This document shows, piece after piece, positions 6,156 to 12,762 of a stretch of DNA of 17,312 bases. How positions within the stretch are numbered: position 1 is the first letter of the stretch; every line of letters begins with the position of its first letter. A model generated the notes under the pieces. That model did no database searches. It was not told where the DNA came from and saw nothing but the letters and a program-made list of their open reading frames with translations. Both the position numbers and the translations under genes were made by a program. Source of the DNA: an uncultured Eubacteriales bacterium (GTDB lineage Bacteria > Bacillota > Clostridia > Oscillospirales > Oscillospiraceae); the NCBI GenBank assembly GCA_905202605.1, contig CAJKSU010000037.1, forward strand, positions 1-17,312. Reading direction: 5' to 3'.

Positions 6156-7412
6156 TTACCACACCAGCGTGGCGAAATAGTCATCGGGGGTCTCGGCACG
6201 GCGGATCAGTTCTACAGTTCCGTCCTCTTTCAGCAGCAGCTCGGCGCTGCGGAGCCGCCCGTTGTACTGGTAGCCCATGGAGAAGCCGTGGGCGCCGGTG
6301 TCGTGGATGTAGAGCAGGTCGCCCTTGTCGATCTTCGGCAGCATCCGGTCAATGGCGAACTTATCATTGTTCTCGCACAGGCCGCCTACCACGTCATACT
6401 TGTGGTCGCAGGGGGCATGCTCCTTGCCCATGACCGTGATATGGTGGTATGCGCCGTACATGGCGGGGCGCATCAGGTTGGCGGCGCAGGCGTCCACGCC
6501 GATGTATTCCTTGTAGGTGTGCTTTTCGTGGGTGGCGGTGGTGACCAGCGCGCCGTAGGGCGCCAGCATAAACCGACCCATTTCGGTAAACAGCTTTACA
6601 TCTCCCATGCCAGCGGGAACCAGAATCTCCTCGAACTGCTTCCGAACGCCCTCGCCGATGGCAAAAATGTCGTTTTCCTGCTGATCCGGGCGATAGGGAA
6701 CGCCGACGCCGCCGGAGAGGTTGATGAAGTCAATGTGACAGCCGGTTTTCTCCTGAAGATCCACGGCCAGCTTGAACAGGATGCCTGCCAGCGTAGGGTA
6801 ATAGTCGTTGGAGATGGTATTGGAGGCCAGAAAGGAGTGAATGCCAAAGTGCTTTGCACCCATGCTTTTGAGCTTCTTAAAGCCCTCATAGAGCTGCTGG
6901 GTGGTGAAGCCATACTTGGAATCGCCGGGGGTGTCCATGACCTGAAAGCCCTCCTTGGAGGAGGACAGCTGGAACACACCACCGGGATTATACCGGCAGG
7001 AGATGGTTTTGGGGATATACCCGATGGTGTCCTTTAAGAAGTCAATGTGGGTAAAATCGTCGAGATTGATGGTAGCTCCCAGCTTGGCAGCCAGCTTGAA
7101 TTCACAGGCGGGGGTTTCATTGGAGGAGAACATGATCTCGCTTCCGGTGAAGCCGCAGCGGTCAGACATCATCAGCTCCGTGAGAGAGGAGCAATCGGTG
7201 CCGCAGCCCTCCTCCCGGAGGATTTTCAAGATGGTGGGATTGGGGGTGGCCTTTACGGCAAAATATTCTTTAAATCCGGGATTCCATGAAAAAGCCTGCA
7301 TGACCTTTCTGGCATTCTCGCGGATGCCCTTTTCATCGTAGATGTGGAAGGGAGTGGGGTAGGCTTTTACGATTTCCTGAAGTTGAGCCTTTGTAACAAA
7401 CGGCGTTTTCAT
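6156..7412 (-). CDS. lysA: Diaminopimelate decarboxylase, divergent clostridial type
   Basis: A 418-residue PLP enzyme of the fold-III (alanine racemase-like barrel) decarboxylases, expected to turn meso-diaminopimelate into lysine. The Schiff-base lysine is K54 in EYFAVKATPNP. The usual motifs are present in altered form: GIHSFLASNT (190-199) where typical LysA has HIGS, SGGVGVPY (233-240), EMGR (277-280) in place of EPGR, and CENND (346-350) for the CESxD active-site loop of the other protomer. HDTGAHGFSMGYQYN near the end is typical of LysA. I favour the ATG at 7412, with AAAGGA about 11 bases upstream; an ATG at 7424 directly abuts that site. It is a single-gene unit. Another amino-acid decarboxylase activity is possible given the motif changes. 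Confidence 0.88.
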   Translation of the reverse strand: MKTPFVTKAQLQEIVKAYPTPFHIYDEKGIRENARKVMQAFSWNPGFKEYFAVKATPNPTILKILREEGCGTDCSSLTELMMSDRCGFTGSEIMFSSNETPACEFKLAAKLGATINLDDFTHIDFLKDTIGYIPKTISCRYNPGGVFQLSSSKEGFQVMDTPGDSKYGFTTQQLYEGFKKLKSMGAKHFGIHSFLASNTISNDYYPTLAGILFKLAVDLQEKTGCHIDFINLSGGVGVPYRPDQQENDIFAIGEGVRKQFEEILVPAGMGDVKLFTEMGRFMLAPYGALVTTATHEKHTYKEYIGVDACAANLMRPAMYGAYHHITVMGKEHAPCDHKYDVVGGLCENNDKFAIDRMLPKIDKGDLLYIHDTGAHGFSMGYQYNGRLRSAELLLKEDGTVELIRRAETPDDYFATLVW

Positions 7413-7476
7413 AGATGGCAACATCCTTTGCAGTCATTCTGAAGGCAGAAAAGCTACTCTGCTTCAGTACCGGACT

Positions 7477-7505
7477 ATTGTATCAGAGAAAACCCCATCT
7501 GTCCA
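7477..7505 (-). promoter_or_regulatory. Promoter of lysA
   Basis: The minus strand reads TGGACA (7505-7500), a 17-base spacer ending in TGA, then TACAAT (7482-7477), so it is also an extended -10 type. The leader is about 60 bases, too short for a lysine riboswitch. A small hairpin with GCAGA/TCTGC arms lies in it. Confidence 0.72.
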
Positions 7506-7578
7506 GAAGGAAAATGAAAGAAAATCTCTACAAACTTGCAAATGATCCGGGGGCAGAACTGGTGAAAATGGAGAGAAA

Positions 7579-7606
7579 ACAGGTCGGAAATGGTTTTCCG
7601 ACCTGT
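7579..7606 (-). terminator. Intrinsic terminator, original asnS terminator
   Basis: A perfect 12-bp stem (7579-7590 with 7595-7606) with a 4-base loop is followed on the minus strand by TTTCTCTCC. It now lies about 180 bases after the asnS stop; without the inserted element at 7630-7788 it would lie about 20 bases after it, the usual spacing. Confidence 0.85.
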
Positions 7607-7626
7607 AAGAATCTGCATGGGAAAGC

Positions 7627-7791
7627 TTAGGCAATACCGCATCATTCGGCGAGAGAGTCTGACGAGAGAATTTTCGTCAGAAAAAGGTGGAAAACCGCAG
7701 GAATACTTTGTGTATTTCAAGGTTTTTGGGCGCATTTCTGGCGGAAAGAATCCGTCAGAATCCGAAGACGCAATTATGTGGTGTTGCCTTA
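7627..7791. mobile_element. MITE-like element (7630-7788) with TTA target duplication
   Basis: A noncoding stretch of 159 bases has imperfect terminal inverted repeats. The left end reads AGGCAATACCGCAT (7629-7642) and the right end, read inward on the minus strand, AGGCAACACCACAT, identical at 12 of 14 positions. TTA flanks both sides (7627-7629 and 7789-7791), as a 3-base target duplication would. Inside are two further stem-loops, 7658-7665 with 7674-7681 (8 bp) and 7736-7745 with 7751-7760 (10 bp, one G-U pair). There is no transposase gene, so it would be moved in trans. The right TTA is also the asnS stop codon on the minus strand. The ends and the duplication are seen in the sequence; mobility is inferred. 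Confidence 0.7.
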
Positions 7792-9183
7792 AAAATCTGC
7801 GTTGCCTACGGTTCTGGGATGAGGCAGTACGTCACGGATGTTGCTCATACCCGTGAGATACATCACCAGCCGCTCAAAGCCCAGACCGTAGCCGGCATGG
7901 TGGGTGGAGCCATAGCGGCGGAGATCCAGATACCACCAGTAGTCCTCTGGATTGAGACCCAGCTCCTTCATGCGGGTTTCCAGCAACTCAAGACGCTCCT
8001 CGCGCTGACTGCCGCCAATGATTTCTCCAATGCCGGGAACCAGACAGTCGGCAGCGGCGACGGTCTTCCCGTCATCGTTCTGGCGCATATAGAAGGCCTT
8101 GATCTCCTTGGGATAGTCAGTGACGAACACGGGCTTCTTGAACAGCTGCTCGGTGAGATAGCGCTCATGCTCGGTCTGGAGGTCGCAGCCCCAGGACACG
8201 GGATAGTCAAACTTTGCGCCGGACTCCTGAAGCAGCTTCACCGCCTCGGTGTAGGAAACTCGGACAAAATCACTGTCCTTGACATGCTGGAGCCGGGGCA
8301 GCAGCTCCTTATCCACGAATTTTCCGAAGAACTCCATCTCCTGAGGGCATTTCTCCAGCACGGTCTTGATCACGAACTTGATCATGGCCTCGGCGTTGTC
8401 CATATAGTCGGAGAGATCGGCAAAGGCCATTTCCGGCTCGATCATCCAGAACTCGGCGGCATGGCGCTGGGTGTTGGAATTTTCTGCACGGAAGGTGGGG
8501 CCAAAGGTGTAGACGTTGCCAAAGGCCTGCGCAAAGGACTCCACATTCAGCTGACCGGAAACCGTGAGGTTTGCGCTTTTGCCAAAGAAGTCCTGCGTAT
8601 AATCTACGGAGCCGTCCTCGTTCTGGGGGATGTTGGTGAGATCCAGCGTAGTGACCCGGAACATCTCACCGGCGCCTTCGCAGTCGGAGGCAGTGATGAT
8701 GGGAGTGTGGATATACACAAAGCCCTGCTCCTGAAAGAACTGATGAATGGCATAGGCTGCCACGGAGCGGACACGGAACACCGCTGAGAAGGTGTTGGTC
8801 CGGGGGCGCAGATGGGCGATGGTACGGAGATACTCCATGCTGTGGCGCTTTTTCTGGAGCGGGTAGTCCGGAGTAGAAGCCCCTTCTACTGTGATGACCG
8901 AGGCTTTCAGCTCAATGGGCTGCTTGGCATCGGGGGTGTATACCAGCGTACCACCGACGATCAGGGCAGCACCCACATTCTGCTTGGCAATATCTTTATA
9001 GTTCTCAACAATGCCATCCTCAAATACCACCTGAAGGCTCTTAAAATAGCTGCCGTCGTTCAGCTCAATAAAGCCAAAGGTCTTCTGGGCGCGCATGGTG
9101 CGGATCCAGCCGCCCACGGTTACCTGCGCCTTATCGAAGGACTTGGGATCGGCAAAAATCTCAGAAATCAGTGTTCTTTCCAT
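7789..9183 (-). CDS. asnS: Asparaginyl-tRNA synthetase
   Basis: A 464-residue class IIb aminoacyl-tRNA synthetase that charges tRNA-Asn with asparagine. The N-terminal OB-fold anticodon-binding domain starts with VTVGGWIRTMRAQKTFGF (about 21-38). Class II motif 2 is in FGPTFRAENSNTQRHAAEFW (about 227-246), with EPEMAF after it, and motif 3 is GYGLGFERLVMYLTG (about 432-446). The TFRAE context and overall length fit AsnRS better than AspRS, which has a large GAD insertion. The protein ends in PHPRTVGNADF, a complete C-terminus for the family, and its TAA stop lies exactly at the edge of the MITE-like element. GGAGAGG precedes the ATG. It follows purD by 70 bases that hold a hairpin and a candidate promoter, so it may be transcribed separately. 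Confidence 0.97.
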   Translation of the reverse strand: MERTLISEIFADPKSFDKAQVTVGGWIRTMRAQKTFGFIELNDGSYFKSLQVVFEDGIVENYKDIAKQNVGAALIVGGTLVYTPDAKQPIELKASVITVEGASTPDYPLQKKRHSMEYLRTIAHLRPRTNTFSAVFRVRSVAAYAIHQFFQEQGFVYIHTPIITASDCEGAGEMFRVTTLDLTNIPQNEDGSVDYTQDFFGKSANLTVSGQLNVESFAQAFGNVYTFGPTFRAENSNTQRHAAEFWMIEPEMAFADLSDYMDNAEAMIKFVIKTVLEKCPQEMEFFGKFVDKELLPRLQHVKDSDFVRVSYTEAVKLLQESGAKFDYPVSWGCDLQTEHERYLTEQLFKKPVFVTDYPKEIKAFYMRQNDDGKTVAAADCLVPGIGEIIGGSQREERLELLETRMKELGLNPEDYWWYLDLRRYGSTHHAGYGLGFERLVMYLTGMSNIRDVLPHPRTVGNADF

Positions 9184-9204
9184 AATGTCCTCTCCTGTTA
9201 CGAA

Positions 9205-9238
9205 ATTCGGGTGAGCGGAATCAACTGCTCACCCGAAT
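9205..9238 (-). terminator. Perfect hairpin between purD and asnS
   Basis: A perfect 12-bp stem (9205-9216 with 9227-9238) has a 10-base loop, 15 bases after the purD stop. The minus-strand tail is only TTCG after the stem's own ATT, so it is a leaky terminator or an mRNA-processing or stability hairpin upstream of the asnS ribosome site. Confidence 0.6.
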
Positions 9239-9267
9239 AGTTTAATCCATTTTTTACTTCACGTCAA
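9239..9267 (-). promoter_or_regulatory. Candidate asnS promoter inside the end of purD
   Basis: The minus strand has TTGACG (9267-9262), 17 bases, then TAAACT (9244-9239). The -10 is weak (four of six), and the predicted RNA start would fall inside the following hairpin, so this call is tentative. Confidence 0.4.
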
Positions 9268-10519
9268 GGATATGGTAGCCAATATCCTTCCGGAAGTGCA
9301 TTTTCTCAAAGAAAATGGGGCCTGCGGCGGCATATGCCTTTACAACAGCCTCCCGCAGGGTGGGAGCGACTGCGGTTACACCCAGAACACGTCCGCCGTT
9401 TGTCAGGAACTTTCCGTCCTGCTTTTTGGTACCGGCGTGGAATACCACTGCGTCCTTGACATGGTCGAGGCCGGTGATCTCCTTGCCCTTTTCATAGGCC
9501 ACGGGATAGCCTCCGGAGGCCAGCACCAGACAGCAGCTGGCAGCGTCCTTGAATTTCACATCCACCTGATCGAGGGTGCCGTCCACGCAGGCCTCCAGAA
9601 TGTCCATCAGGTCGGTTTCCAGCAGGGAAAGCACCGCCTGACACTCCGGATCGCCAAACCGGGCGTTGTACTCCACCACCTTGGGGCCATTGGGGGTTAG
9701 CATCATGCCGAAGTAAATGACGCCTTGAAAAGTGCGCCCCTCGGCGTTCAGCGCCTTAACGGTGGGCAGGAAGATGGTGTCCATGCAGATCTTTGCCAGA
9801 TCAGGGGTATAGTTGGGGCAGGGGGAAATGGCGCCCATGCCGCCGGTGTTGGGGCCTTCGTCTCCATCGTAAGCACGCTTGTGATCCTGAGAGGAGGGCA
9901 TGGGAACGATGGTTTTTCCGTCGGTAAAGGCCAATACAGTCACCTCAGGGCCGGTCATGCATTCCTCAATGACCACCTTTGCACCTGCTTCGCCAAAGGC
10001 CTTGTTCTCCATCATGTTGACCACGGCTTCCTTGGCCTCATCCAACGTCTGGGCCACTACAACGCCTTTGCCCAGCGCAAGGCCGTCGCATTTTACCACA
10101 ATGGGTGCGCCCTTTTCTTCCACATAGGCGAGAGCCTGATCCTTGTCGGTGAATACGGCGTATTCCGCAGTGGGGATACTGTATTTCTTCATCAGCTCCT
10201 TGGAGAACGCCTTGCTGCCCTCAATGATAGCGGCGTTCTTCTGGGGGCCGAAGGCACGGATCCCAGCGGCCTCCAGCGCATCCACCATGCCCATGGCGAG
10301 GGGATCGTCGGGCGCGACCATGACAAAATCCATGCCGTTTTCTTTTGCCCACGCCACCATGCCGGGGATGTCGGTGGCTTTCATATCGACGCACTGAGCA
10401 ATTTCTCCAATACCGCCGTTGCCGGGGGCGCAGTAGAGCTCCGTGACTTTGGGGCTTTTTTTCAGGGCCCAGCAGATGGCATGCTCCCGTCCGCCGGAGC
10501 CGACTACAAGTACTTTCAT
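9254..10519 (-). CDS. purD: Phosphoribosylamine-glycine ligase (GAR synthetase)
   Basis: A 421-residue ATP-grasp enzyme that joins glycine to 5-phosphoribosylamine, the second step of purine synthesis. It opens with the family start VLVVGSGGREHAICWAL. The ATP-grasp part includes KCDGLALGKGVVVA and the metal and ATP-binding stretch VVEYNARFGDPECQ; DEGPNTGGMGAISPCP is the conserved GARS block. The ATG at 10519 has GAAAGGATG before it; an in-frame ATG 27 bases upstream would place LKGCRS ahead of the invariant MKVLVVG start and is unlikely. It is the third gene of the riboswitch-controlled purine unit, 33 bases after the AICAR transformylase gene. It is stand-alone, not fused to PurM or PurN as in eukaryotes. 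Length is normal. Confidence 0.97.
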   Translation of the reverse strand: MKVLVVGSGGREHAICWALKKSPKVTELYCAPGNGGIGEIAQCVDMKATDIPGMVAWAKENGMDFVMVAPDDPLAMGMVDALEAAGIRAFGPQKNAAIIEGSKAFSKELMKKYSIPTAEYAVFTDKDQALAYVEEKGAPIVVKCDGLALGKGVVVAQTLDEAKEAVVNMMENKAFGEAGAKVVIEECMTGPEVTVLAFTDGKTIVPMPSSQDHKRAYDGDEGPNTGGMGAISPCPNYTPDLAKICMDTIFLPTVKALNAEGRTFQGVIYFGMMLTPNGPKVVEYNARFGDPECQAVLSLLETDLMDILEACVDGTLDQVDVKFKDAASCCLVLASGGYPVAYEKGKEITGLDHVKDAVVFHAGTKKQDGKFLTNGGRVLGVTAVAPTLREAVVKAYAAAGPIFFEKMHFRKDIGYHILDVK

Positions 10520-10552
10520 TGATCTACATCCTTTCAGGTTACGCAACCAGGA

Positions 10553-11731
10553 TTAGTGATGGAACAGTCTGTTTCCGGTGAAGCACAGCACGATGCCGTG
10601 CTTATCGCAGGCGGCGATTACGTTGTCGTCCCGAATGGAGCCGCCCGGCTCCGCAATATAGGAAACGCCGGATTTCTTTGCCCGCTCTACGTTGTCGCCA
10701 AAGGGGAAGAATGCGTCGGAGCCGCAGGATACGCCGCTCTGCTGGGCGATCCATGCCTTTTTCTCCTCGGCGGTGAGGACTTCGGGCTTGACCTTGAAGG
10801 TCTGCTGCCACACGCCCTCTGCCAGTACGTCCTCGTACTCATCGGAGGTGTAGACGTCAATGGCGTTGTCCCGATCCGGACGGCGAATGCCATCTACAAA
10901 CTGGAGGCCCAGCACCTTGGGATGCTGACGGATCAGCCAGTTGTCCGCCTTGTTGCCTGCCAGACGGGTGCAGTGGATGCGGCTCTGCTGGCCTGCGCCC
11001 ACGCCGATGGTCTGACCGTTCTTGACATAGCAGACGGAGTTGGACTGGGTGTATTTCAGGGTAATGAGCGCGGTGACCAGATCGATTTTTGCGCTCTCCG
11101 GCAGCGCTTTGTTCTGAGAAACGATGTTATTAAGGTCATCCTTGGTGATTTTCAGGTTATTCCGGCCCTGCTCAAAGGTCACGCCATAGATTCTCCGGCG
11201 CTCCAGCGGATCGGGGACATAATCGGGGTCGATCTTTATTACGTTGTAGCTGCCCTTCTTCTTGGTTTTTAGAATGGAAAGAGCTTCCTCCGTATAGCCG
11301 GGGGCAATGATGCCGTCGGACACCTCGGCCTTTAAATAGGAGGCGGTGGCGGCGTCGCACACATCGGACAGCGCCGCCCAGTCACCGTAGGAGCACAGAC
11401 GATCTGCACCGCGGGCGCGGATATAGGCGCAGGCGATGGGGGAAAGCTCCTGCGTGTCCTCTACAAAATAGATCTGCTTTTCCACCTCGGAGAGGGGCAG
11501 ACCCACGGCTGCGCCTGCAGGGGAAACGTGCTTAAAGCTGGCGGCGGCGGGCAATCCTGTTGCCTCCTTCAACTCCTTTACCAGCTGATAGCTGTTGAAG
11601 GCGTCCATAAAGTTGATATAGCCGGGGCGGCCATTGAGTACGGTCACCGGCAGGTCGCTGCCATCCTCCATAAACAGCCGGGAGGGCTTCTGGTTGGGGT
11701 TGCAGCCGTATTTCAGTGCAAGTTCTTTCAT
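10553..11731 (-). CDS. purH: Standalone AICAR transformylase (PurH C-terminal type), ATIC-like
   Basis: A 392-residue protein equal to the AICAR transformylase domain of PurH/ATIC, without the N-terminal MGS-like IMP cyclohydrolase domain. It transfers a formyl group from 10-formyl-tetrahydrofolate to AICAR (ZMP), giving FAICAR. The catalytic Lys-His pair is in SFKHVSPAGAAVG; other conserved blocks are RARGADR, SDGIIAPGY, KYTQSNSVCY, GAGQQSRIHCTRLAG, SDAFFPFGDNVERA and the terminal RLFHH. These blocks resemble the animal ATIC domain more than the E. coli PurH C-terminus, as far as I can recall those sequences. The start is the ATG at 11731, six bases after GGAGG; the open frame continues upstream to 12028, but that part overlaps purO in another frame. 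It lies 13 bases after purO, which supplies the next enzyme. The symbol purH is used loosely for half of the usual fusion. Confidence 0.95.
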   Translation of the reverse strand: MKELALKYGCNPNQKPSRLFMEDGSDLPVTVLNGRPGYINFMDAFNSYQLVKELKEATGLPAAASFKHVSPAGAAVGLPLSEVEKQIYFVEDTQELSPIACAYIRARGADRLCSYGDWAALSDVCDAATASYLKAEVSDGIIAPGYTEEALSILKTKKKGSYNVIKIDPDYVPDPLERRRIYGVTFEQGRNNLKITKDDLNNIVSQNKALPESAKIDLVTALITLKYTQSNSVCYVKNGQTIGVGAGQQSRIHCTRLAGNKADNWLIRQHPKVLGLQFVDGIRRPDRDNAIDVYTSDEYEDVLAEGVWQQTFKVKPEVLTAEEKKAWIAQQSGVSCGSDAFFPFGDNVERAKKSGVSYIAEPGGSIRDDNVIAACDKHGIVLCFTGNRLFHH

Positions 11732-11744
11732 TGTCATCCTCCGC

Positions 11745-12464
11745 TCAAACGTTCTTGTTGATGATCTTGTCGGTGGTCTTGCCGGTTTCCAGATCGATAT
11801 ACCGGACGAACAGTGATACCTTATTGTCCTCGTTGAGGTTTTCCCAGATTTCAGCGGCAAGGGTATCGGCGTCGGGGGCGGTAATCGCCACACGGCGCGG
11901 CTCACCCTCAAAGGAGGGCAGGGGATTCTGGTTCTCCTGATAGGTGTGGATGAACCGACCCTCGCCGGGGAGGGGATTGTCATAGCCGAAGAAATAGCGG
12001 TTGTTGCAGGTGGGATCGCCGTCGGCACTCTTTAAGATGGAAAGCGCAAAGGCGCCGTTTTGATGCAAAAGGCCGGAAATTCTGGGGGTATAGTTGGGGG
12101 GATCCGGCTCAAAGCAGCGGACTCTCAGCGCCTGAGCAAAGGCCTTGCCATCAAGGATACCGTCCCGGACAGTGTCAGTCTGATCGCCGTTGGTGACTAC
12201 GGTATCGCCGGTTTTCTCCACATAGCGCACGGGATGATAGATGATCAGGCTGGGATCCTCCATTTTGCTGGGGTCATAGGCCTCGGTCATAATGCCGTTG
12301 TCCTCCGTGACCGGAGTGAACACACGGTTCCGGCTGTTGGCGCTGCGTCCCATGATGAAATAGGCGATGACAGCGCTCTTGTTGTCGGCGCTGCGTCCCA
12401 GCAAAATGCCTCTGCCGGGGTAGGAATGCGCCCGCAGGTATTCGGTCAGGTCAATGATCTTCAT
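11745..12464 (-). CDS. purO: IMP cyclohydrolase, PurO-like
   Basis: A 239-residue protein of the archaeal-type IMP cyclohydrolase family (PurO), an Ntn-hydrolase fold unrelated to the PurH N-terminal domain. It closes the ring of FAICAR to give IMP, the last step of the pathway. Recognisable parts are the N-terminal YPGRGILLGRS, YFIMGRSANSRNR, DPSLIIYHPVR, TNGDQTDT and the segment YTPRISGLL. The start is the ATG at 12464, seven bases after AAAGGAG; the ATG two codons earlier is too close to that site. It is the first gene of the unit with the AICAR transformylase and purD, and the order fits channelling of FAICAR. Control is by the ZTP riboswitch in its leader. I am sure of the family from sequence and context, though I could not run a profile search. 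Confidence 0.9.
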   Translation of the reverse strand: MKIIDLTEYLRAHSYPGRGILLGRSADNKSAVIAYFIMGRSANSRNRVFTPVTEDNGIMTEAYDPSKMEDPSLIIYHPVRYVEKTGDTVVTNGDQTDTVRDGILDGKAFAQALRVRCFEPDPPNYTPRISGLLHQNGAFALSILKSADGDPTCNNRYFFGYDNPLPGEGRFIHTYQENQNPLPSFEGEPRRVAITAPDADTLAAEIWENLNEDNKVSLFVRYIDLETGKTTDKIINKNV

Positions 12465-12490
12465 ATGCATGCTCCTTTTTGTGGGGCAAA

Positions 12491-12524
12491 ACCGCGTAAG
12501 TCGGGAAAGATACGCTTACACGGT
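12491..12524 (-). promoter_or_regulatory. Second stem-loop in the purO leader
   Basis: A 10-bp stem on the minus-strand RNA (12524-12515 with 12500-12491, one U-G pair) has a 14-base loop and is followed by TTTG. It lies between the riboswitch terminator and the purO ribosome site. It may be a back-up terminator or a stability element; evidence is structural only. Confidence 0.35.
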
Positions 12525-12550
12525 GCTGCCATAGTAATTCCCGGAGGCGA

Positions 12551-12600
12551 AAACGAAAAATGCCGCACTCGTCCCAGGGCAGGCGCCCAGACGGTCGGCA
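12551..12600 (-). terminator. Riboswitch expression-platform terminator
   Basis: A long hairpin (12561-12600) has paired blocks TGCCG/CGGCA, CGTC/GACG and GGGC/GCCC, and is followed on the minus strand by TTTTTCGTTT. The block that pairs here includes CCGTC (12594-12590), which is also the 3' strand of the riboswitch pseudoknot, so the two structures exclude each other. Ligand binding should favour read-through. Confidence 0.85.
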
Positions 12601-12651
12601 TTCGATGAGTCATACTCCATGTGGTTCTTCCACTTCCGTCAGTTGTATGAC
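12585..12651 (-). promoter_or_regulatory. ZTP/ZMP riboswitch (pfl motif)
   Basis: The leader RNA of purO matches the ZTP riboswitch class. P1 is a perfect 7-bp helix, GTCATAC (12651-12645) with GTATGAC (12615-12609). AACTGACGG is followed by the P2 hairpin GTGG-AAGAA-CCAC (12633-12621), then ATGGAG. The 3' part carries GCCGACCGTCTGGGC, differing from the class signature CCGCCUGGGC by one base. The pseudoknot GACGG (12640-12636) with CCGTC (12594-12590) keeps pairing through a double change from the usual GGCGG with CCGCC. ZTP riboswitches turn on one-carbon and purine genes when AICAR nucleotides build up for lack of 10-formyl-THF, which fits the transformylase gene downstream. Confidence 0.9.
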
Positions 12652-12659
12652 CGTAAGGT

Positions 12660-12689
12660 ATCATACAATACTTTAGGGAGGTTTGTCAA
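12660..12689 (-). promoter_or_regulatory. Promoter of the purO-AICARFT-purD unit
   Basis: The minus strand has a perfect TTGACA (12689-12684), an 18-base spacer and TATGAT (12665-12660). RNA would start near 12653, just before the P1 helix of the riboswitch. Confidence 0.75.
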
Positions 12690-12712
12690 GCGGAGTGGGG
12701 CGGTTCCGACTG

Positions 12713-12757
12713 CAAAAATTCCCGCATCCGGGCAGGAGCAGCCGCCCGAACGCGGGA
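12713..12757 (-). terminator. Terminator of the holA/RNase M5-like unit
   Basis: The outer stem TCCCGC/GCGGGA (12720-12725 with 12752-12757) and inner stem CGGGC/GCCCG (12729-12733 with 12744-12748) are followed on the minus strand by ATTTTTG. It lies about six bases after the Toprim gene stop and just upstream of the purO promoter. Confidence 0.8.
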
Positions 12758-12762
12758 GAGCG

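Noticed and set aside
7413..7476. Lysine riboswitch upstream of lysA
   Set aside because: The leader is only about 60 bases, and no conserved lysine-riboswitch core is visible.
7475..7735. 86-codon minus-strand open frame in the lysA-asnS gap
   Set aside because: It runs through the lysA promoter, a terminator hairpin and part of the MITE-like element; no ribosome site and no known family.
7687..8787. 366-codon plus-strand open frame opposite asnS
   Set aside because: Antisense shadow produced by GC-rich codon bias in asnS; it begins inside the MITE-like element and has no ribosome site.
9184..9253. T-box leader for asnS
   Set aside because: The gap is only 70 bases; there is no room for stem I, specifier loop and antiterminator, and no T-box core sequence is seen.
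11732..12028. N-terminal extension of the AICAR transformylase frame by about 99 codons
   Set aside because: The extension is Pro/Ser/Thr-rich, overlaps purO in another frame, and a good ribosome site points to the ATG at 11731.
12643..12665. Inverted repeat GTATGA/TCATAC spanning the purO -10 region as an operator
   Set aside because: One arm is the 5' strand of riboswitch helix P1 and the other is the -10 box; the match is explained by those two elements.
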